10,246 nucleotides of DNA, from assembly GCA_025054905.1 (NCBI GenBank), contig JANWZF010000008.1, positions 1 to 10,246 on the forward strand, given 5' to 3'. The notes beneath the pieces are model-generated. The model was not told the origin of the DNA. It did no database searches and saw only the letters and a program-made list of their open reading frames with translations. This DNA comes from Tepidimonas sp. GTDB taxonomy: Bacteria; Pseudomonadota; Gammaproteobacteria; Burkholderiales; Burkholderiaceae_C. The position numbers and the translations under genes were made by a program. Shown here piece by piece: positions 6,627 to 10,246 of the stretch. Each line of letters starts with the position of its first letter. Positions within the stretch are counted from its first letter, which is position 1.

Positions 6627-8840
6627 ATGACCGACGACCTGCACGTCAGCATCGTCATTTGCACCTACAACCGCGCCGCCACACTGCCGCGCACCCTGCA
6701 GGCGCTGGACTATCTGCGCTATCCCCTGCGCGAGACCCTCGTCGTCGTCGGCCCCTGCACCGACCACACCCTCCAGGTCCTGCAACCCTGGGCCGATCGC
6801 GTGCGCATCCTGCGCTGCCCCGAGGCCAACCTCTCCATGGCGCGCAACATCGGCATTGCGCACGCCGCGGGCGACCTGGTGGCCTTCACCGACGACGACG
6901 GCCTGCCCGAAGCCAACTGGCTCGACACCCTCGTGGCGGCCTTCCAGGCTGAGCCGCGCCTGGGCGGGGCAGGGGGCTACGTGCGTGACCACACGGGCCT
7001 GAACTACCAGACCCGGCACATCCGCTGCAACCGCTGGGGTGAGGCCCAGTTCTACGATGCCCCCCCTGCAGCCGAATCCCCCGATTGGTTCATCAGCCTC
7101 ATCGGCGTCAACAGCGTCTTTCGCCGCACCGCGCTGCAGGAGGTCGGCGGCTTTGACGAAGAGTACGCCTACTTCCTGGACGAAACCGACCTCTGCCTGC
7201 GCCTGCTGCAGCGTGGCTGGGCCATCCGCATCGTGGACGATGCCGAAGTGCACCACGCCTACGCCCCCAGCCACCTGCGCAGCCAGCAGCGTGTACCCAC
7301 CACGCTGTACCTGACCGCGCGCAGCAAAATCTACTACGCCCTGCGCCATCAGGATGCTCAGCGTCACGACCCGCTCAGCATCGTCGATCGCCAGCGCCGC
7401 GACCTGCTGGCCTCCGTGGTCCACCTGCAGGCAGCCGGCCAAATCGATGCCGATCATGCCCAACGCCTGCGCGACGACATCTGGCGTGCCAGTGCCCATG
7501 CCGCGCGCGATGCCTATGCCCACCCCCTGGGCCGAACCGTCGTGCTGCCTGCCCCGCCGCATGAGCACTGGCGCCCCGCCCAAGCCCCCTGGCCGGCTGG
7601 GCCCCGCTGCCGCCTGCTGCTCATCAGCCGCAACTACCCGCCGCAGCCCTTGGGCGGCATAGCCCGCTACACCCAAACCCTGGCGCACGCCCTGGCCCGC
7701 CAGGGGCACGAAGTGCACGTCCTGGCCGAAACCCCCGACACCCCGCGCGTGGACTTCGAAGACGGCGTCTGGGTGCACCGCATCGGCCTGGCCGACCCTG
7801 CCGATCTGCCGCCGCTGACCGACCGTCCCGCGCTGCCTGCAGCCCTGCGCCTGTGGACCCGTGCCGTGGCCACCTACGCCGGCTGCCTGCAGCGGCGCCT
7901 GGGCATCCACACCGCCATCGCCGCGCTGTGGGATGTCGAAGCCTACGAGCTTGCCCGCCGGCCCGACTGGCGCGTCTACACCTACCTCGTCACCAGCTAC
8001 GCCCTCAACCTGCCGCACAAACCCGACTGGCAACACAACCCCCACCACCTGCAGCACCACGTCCAGCCCATCATGGCCGCCGAAGGCTGGCTGCTGCGCA
8101 ACAGCGACGCCCTGCTGGCCAGCACCCAGCGCATCTGGGCTGACGTGCAGGCCCTCTACGCCCCCTTGCAGGGCGTGCCGGTCCACCAGGTCCCGTTCGG
8201 CATCGCCGACGACCCCGCCGCTGCGGCGACAACCGACGCCGGCGTGGCCACCGACGCCGACTGCACCGTGCTGTACGTGGGCCGCTTCGAGCCCCGCAAA
8301 GGCATCGACCTCATGCTGCAGGCCATCGCCACCCTGGCCCCGCGCTACCCGAACGTGCGTTGGCAGCTCATCGGCAACGACCGCCTGCCCAAGCCCGACC
8401 AGCCCGCCACCACCTACCGCCAGGCCTTCCTCGCTGAGCACCAAGGCCAGCCCTGGCTGCAGCGGGTGCAGTTCCGCGGCGAAGTGGACGACGCCGACCT
8501 GCTGGCCGCTTACCGCCAATGCGACCTGCTGGTGGCCCCCAGCCGCTACGAATCCTTCGGCCTCATCTACCTGGAGGCCATGCGGGCCGGCAAACCCTGC
8601 ATCGGCGGGGCCGAAGGCGGCGGCGGCGAGCTCATCACCCCCGACGTCGGGCGGGCCGTGCCCACCCACGACGCGCAGGCCCTCACCCAAGCCCTGCAAA
8701 CCCTGCTGGACGACCCCGCGCAGCGCCGCGCCATGGGCCAGCGCGCCCGCCAGCTCTACCTGCAGCGCTACACCGACACCGCCTTTGCCCAGCGCGTGCT
8801 GCAGGCGCTGGCCAGCGGCGCGGCGGTGCCCAACGCCTAA
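6627..8840 (+). CDS. Bimodular glycosyltransferase, GT2 domain fused to GT4 domain
   Basis: 737 aa with two complete glycosyltransferase domains, probably making two successive linkages of the polysaccharide in the cytoplasm. The GT2 (GT-A, inverting) domain spans about 5-290: VSIVICTYNRAATLPRTL at the start, the metal-binding acidic motif D89-D90-D91 in FTDDDG, GVNSVFRRTALQEVGGFDE as acceptor-side block, and DETD at 185-188 as catalytic-base region. A helical linker (about 290-325) leads to the GT4 (GT-B, retaining) domain, about 328-735: LLLISRNYPPQPLGGIARY, VLYVGRFEPRKGIDL opening the second Rossmann fold, and E-x7-E ESFGLIYLE (E642, E650). Both active sites look intact. It starts 43 bases after the methyltransferase stop. 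By my reading it contains only two TTG leucine codons, in sharp contrast to the WecA-type gene at the left. Donor sugars are unknown. Confidence 0.92.
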   Translation: MTDDLHVSIVICTYNRAATLPRTLQALDYLRYPLRETLVVVGPCTDHTLQVLQPWADRVRILRCPEANLSMARNIGIAHAAGDLVAFTDDDGLPEANWLDTLVAAFQAEPRLGGAGGYVRDHTGLNYQTRHIRCNRWGEAQFYDAPPAAESPDWFISLIGVNSVFRRTALQEVGGFDEEYAYFLDETDLCLRLLQRGWAIRIVDDAEVHHAYAPSHLRSQQRVPTTLYLTARSKIYYALRHQDAQRHDPLSIVDRQRRDLLASVVHLQAAGQIDADHAQRLRDDIWRASAHAARDAYAHPLGRTVVLPAPPHEHWRPAQAPWPAGPRCRLLLISRNYPPQPLGGIARYTQTLAHALARQGHEVHVLAETPDTPRVDFEDGVWVHRIGLADPADLPPLTDRPALPAALRLWTRAVATYAGCLQRRLGIHTAIAALWDVEAYELARRPDWRVYTYLVTSYALNLPHKPDWQHNPHHLQHHVQPIMAAEGWLLRNSDALLASTQRIWADVQALYAPLQGVPVHQVPFGIADDPAAAATTDAGVATDADCTVLYVGRFEPRKGIDLMLQAIATLAPRYPNVRWQLIGNDRLPKPDQPATTYRQAFLAEHQGQPWLQRVQFRGEVDDADLLAAYRQCDLLVAPSRYESFGLIYLEAMRAGKPCIGGAEGGGGELITPDVGRAVPTHDAQALTQALQTLLDDPAQRRAMGQRARQLYLQRYTDTAFAQRVLQALASGAAVPNA

Positions 8841-8865
8841 CCCCGCGCAGCGCCCCGCCCACGCC

Positions 8866-9834
8866 ATGTTCGGCACCCTGCGCCTCGTGCTGGCCCTCAT
8901 GGTGGCGCTCAGCCACGTTGGCGTCTCCGTGCGCGGCTACCACCTGGGCGTGCCGGCGGTGGTCGTCTTCCTGCTGCTCAGCGGCTACGTGGTCGCCGCC
9001 ATGCTGCACCCGCGCCCCCCGTTGACCCACTTTTACGCCGAGCGCGCCCTGCGGCTGCTGCCGGCTTACTACGCCGCCTTCGCGCTGGGCGTGACCATCT
9101 GGCTGCTCGGGGCGCAAAGCCCCTTCCTGCAGGGCAGCGCGCGTTGGGAACTCTGGCTGGCTGCGCTGCTGATCGTGCCACTCAACTACGCCACCCTCTG
9201 GCCCGCGCTGGACACCTTCACCCCCGTGCCACCGGCCTGGTCCCTGGGGCTGGAAATCACCTTCTACCTGCTGGCCCCCTGGCTGCTGGCCTGCCGCCAG
9301 CGCACCTGGGCCGCCCTGGTGGCCACCCTGGCCCTGGGCAACGCCGCGCAACTGGGCCTGCTGCCCAGCGACCCCTGGGGCTACCGCCTGCTGCCGGGCA
9401 ACCTCTACATCTTCCTCACCGGCGCGCTGCTGTGGCAGGCGCGCAACACCGCGCAGCCCACCTCTGCGGCCCTGCGCTGGCCGTGGCTGGCCGTGGCTGC
9501 CACCGCGCTGGCGGCGGGCCTGCTGGGCCGCTGGGGCCAACCCTTTGTGCTGGAGGTGGCGCTGGGCTACCTCATCGGCGTGCCACTGGTGGCCTGGCTA
9601 GGCCGGCAGCCGCGCCGCCGCTGGGACGACCGCCTGGCCGACCTGGCCTACCCGGTCTTCCTCGGGCACTTTGCGGTGCTGTGGGCGCTGCAGCTGGCCG
9701 GTATCCAGCCCAGCCCCGGTGCCTGGCGGGCGCTGGCGCTGTACCTGGCGCTGGTCCTGCTGGTGGCGGCCGTCTTGCACGGCGTCGCGCAACACCCCGT
9801 GGTCCCCTTGCGGCGGCGCCTGCGGCGCACGTAA
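8866..9834 (+). CDS. Membrane acyltransferase, acyltransferase-3 (OafA-like) family
   Basis: Polytopic inner-membrane protein that probably O-acylates (often acetylates) the polysaccharide. Seen in 322 aa: TLRLVLALMVALSH with the conserved His (H17) in the first helix, PAVVVFLLLSGYV corresponding to the family's VxxFFxxSG block, FYAERALRLLPAYY with the R-x-x-R pair (R60, R63), about ten hydrophobic helices, and a late LADLAYPVFLGHF block matching the usual SYxxYLxH. The length is at the short end for stand-alone members and there is no extra SGNH domain. The ATG lies 25 bases after the previous stop; no Shine-Dalgarno sequence is visible before it, so it may depend on translation of the upstream gene. 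The acyl group and the acceptor cannot be determined. Confidence 0.9.
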   Translation: MFGTLRLVLALMVALSHVGVSVRGYHLGVPAVVVFLLLSGYVVAAMLHPRPPLTHFYAERALRLLPAYYAAFALGVTIWLLGAQSPFLQGSARWELWLAALLIVPLNYATLWPALDTFTPVPPAWSLGLEITFYLLAPWLLACRQRTWAALVATLALGNAAQLGLLPSDPWGYRLLPGNLYIFLTGALLWQARNTAQPTSAALRWPWLAVAATALAAGLLGRWGQPFVLEVALGYLIGVPLVAWLGRQPRRRWDDRLADLAYPVFLGHFAVLWALQLAGIQPSPGAWRALALYLALVLLVAAVLHGVAQHPVVPLRRRLRRT

Positions 9835-9905
9835 ACTTGCCACCGATACGCGAGGGAGGTTGCGCGGGTGGGGTGCCCGGGCGCCATGGCGGACAGGTAG
9901 CAATC

Positions 9906-10246
9906 ATGCCGATCCAACCGCAACAACGCCTCAAGCTCATTGAGCTGTACATTGGGTACTTCAACCGCGCGCCGGAGCAGGCGGGCCTGGACTACTGGAG
10001 CGCGCAGCTCGATGGCATGCTTGCGCGCGGGCTGGGCGAGCAAGCGGCGCTGACCGACATTGCCAACCGGTTTTACCAGGCGGGGCTGCAGTTTGGGCTG
10101 TTCAACGCCAACGACAGCGTGCAGAGCCTCATCCGCACCGTGTACCGCAACGTGCTGGGGCGTGACGAGGTGGACGCTGACGGCATGAACTACTGGACGC
10201 AAAAGCTCACCAGCGGCCAGGTCAGCCGGGGCGAATTTGTGCTGGC
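9906..10246 (+). CDS. DUF4214-domain protein, 3' end outside window
   Basis: The first 113 residues are visible and the frame is open at the window edge. Two related units are seen: LYIGYFNRAPEQAGLDYW (about 14-31) and RTVYRNVLGRDEVDADGMNYW (about 77-97), the second followed by TQKLTSGQVSRGEF. This matches the DUF4214 pattern (an LGR-x-x-D-x-x-G-x-x-Y-W core). There is no signal peptide. DUF4214 proteins in proteobacteria are often secreted, with glycine-aspartate calcium-binding repeats further on and export by a type I system; those parts would lie beyond the window, so this is inference. The start ATG has a modest AGG (9895-9897) eight bases upstream. The 71-base gap and different codon use (more G-ending codons) suggest it may be its own transcription unit. 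The function of the domain is not established; glycan contact at the cell surface is one possibility. Confidence 0.8.
   Translation, partial: MPIQPQQRLKLIELYIGYFNRAPEQAGLDYWSAQLDGMLARGLGEQAALTDIANRFYQAGLQFGLFNANDSVQSLIRTVYRNVLGRDEVDADGMNYWTQKLTSGQVSRGEFVL

Noticed and set aside
7060..7066. Run of seven C in the GT2 domain; also runs of six G in wzm (3703-3708) and wzt (4681-4686)
   Set aside because: Considered as phase-variation tracts, but runs of six or seven are expected in coding DNA this GC-rich and are shorter than typical switching tracts.
6375..8900. An 841-residue open frame on the - strand
   Set aside because: It is antisense to the GT2-GT4 gene, whose two domains are unmistakable. 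Strong C preference at third positions removes stop codons from this antisense frame. Its translation is Gly/Val/Ala/Gln-rich with no recognisable motif.
9872..9885. Near-palindrome GGTGCCCGGGCGCC before the DUF4214 gene, considered as a terminator or operator
   Set aside because: It has no loop of its own and no following T-run, and such GC palindromes are common in this sequence. It could still be a binding site, but nothing else supports that.

Overview
The window looks like part of a surface-polysaccharide (O-antigen type) gene cluster from a GC-rich Gram-negative bacterium. Codon use and the gene families suggest a betaproteobacterium, probably Burkholderiales; that placement is inference, since there is no rRNA or other marker gene here. 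All eight genes are on the + strand, almost without gaps, and several overlap (TGATG, ATGA, or 11 bases shared), so most of the window probably works as one operon. No tRNA, rRNA, CRISPR array, insertion sequence, integrase, convincing promoter or terminator was seen. The first and last genes run off the window.

Layout. 2-1159: GT4 glycosyltransferase, 5' end probably outside the window. 1215-2336: WecA/MraY-type membrane sugar-1-phosphate transferase, which would start the glycan on undecaprenyl phosphate. 2394-3467: GDP-mannose 4,6-dehydratase (gmd). 3467-4336 and 4326-5564: Wzm-like permease and Wzt-like ATPase; the ATPase carries an extra C-terminal domain of the Wzt carbohydrate-binding type. 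5561-6583: a protein with an N-terminal coiled coil and a C-terminal SAM methyltransferase. 6627-8840: a two-domain GT2-GT4 glycosyltransferase. 8866-9834: a membrane acyltransferase of the OafA/acyltransferase-3 family. 9906-10246 (cut by the window end): a protein beginning with DUF4214-type repeats.

How they fit together. The genes fit an ABC-transporter-dependent polysaccharide. The chain is primed on undecaprenyl phosphate, extended in the cytoplasm by the glycosyltransferases using a GDP-6-deoxyhexose derived from the Gmd product, capped at its non-reducing end, then recognised by the Wzt C-terminal domain and exported by Wzm/Wzt. The acyltransferase would decorate it. The reductase or aminotransferase that must act after Gmd is not in the window, nor is a Wzx/Wzy pair.

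The most interesting object is the coiled-coil methyltransferase directly after wzt. In E. coli O8/O9a the chain terminator WbdD couples a capping methyltransferase to a coiled coil that works as a chain-length ruler. This protein has the same two ingredients in the opposite order and no kinase-sized region. Its coiled coil contains a 21-base tandem repeat (5810-5872) that encodes exactly one heptad per copy, so gain or loss of copies would lengthen or shorten the coil without breaking its register. The DUF4214 gene at the right edge may encode a surface protein that uses the polysaccharide, but this is much less certain.
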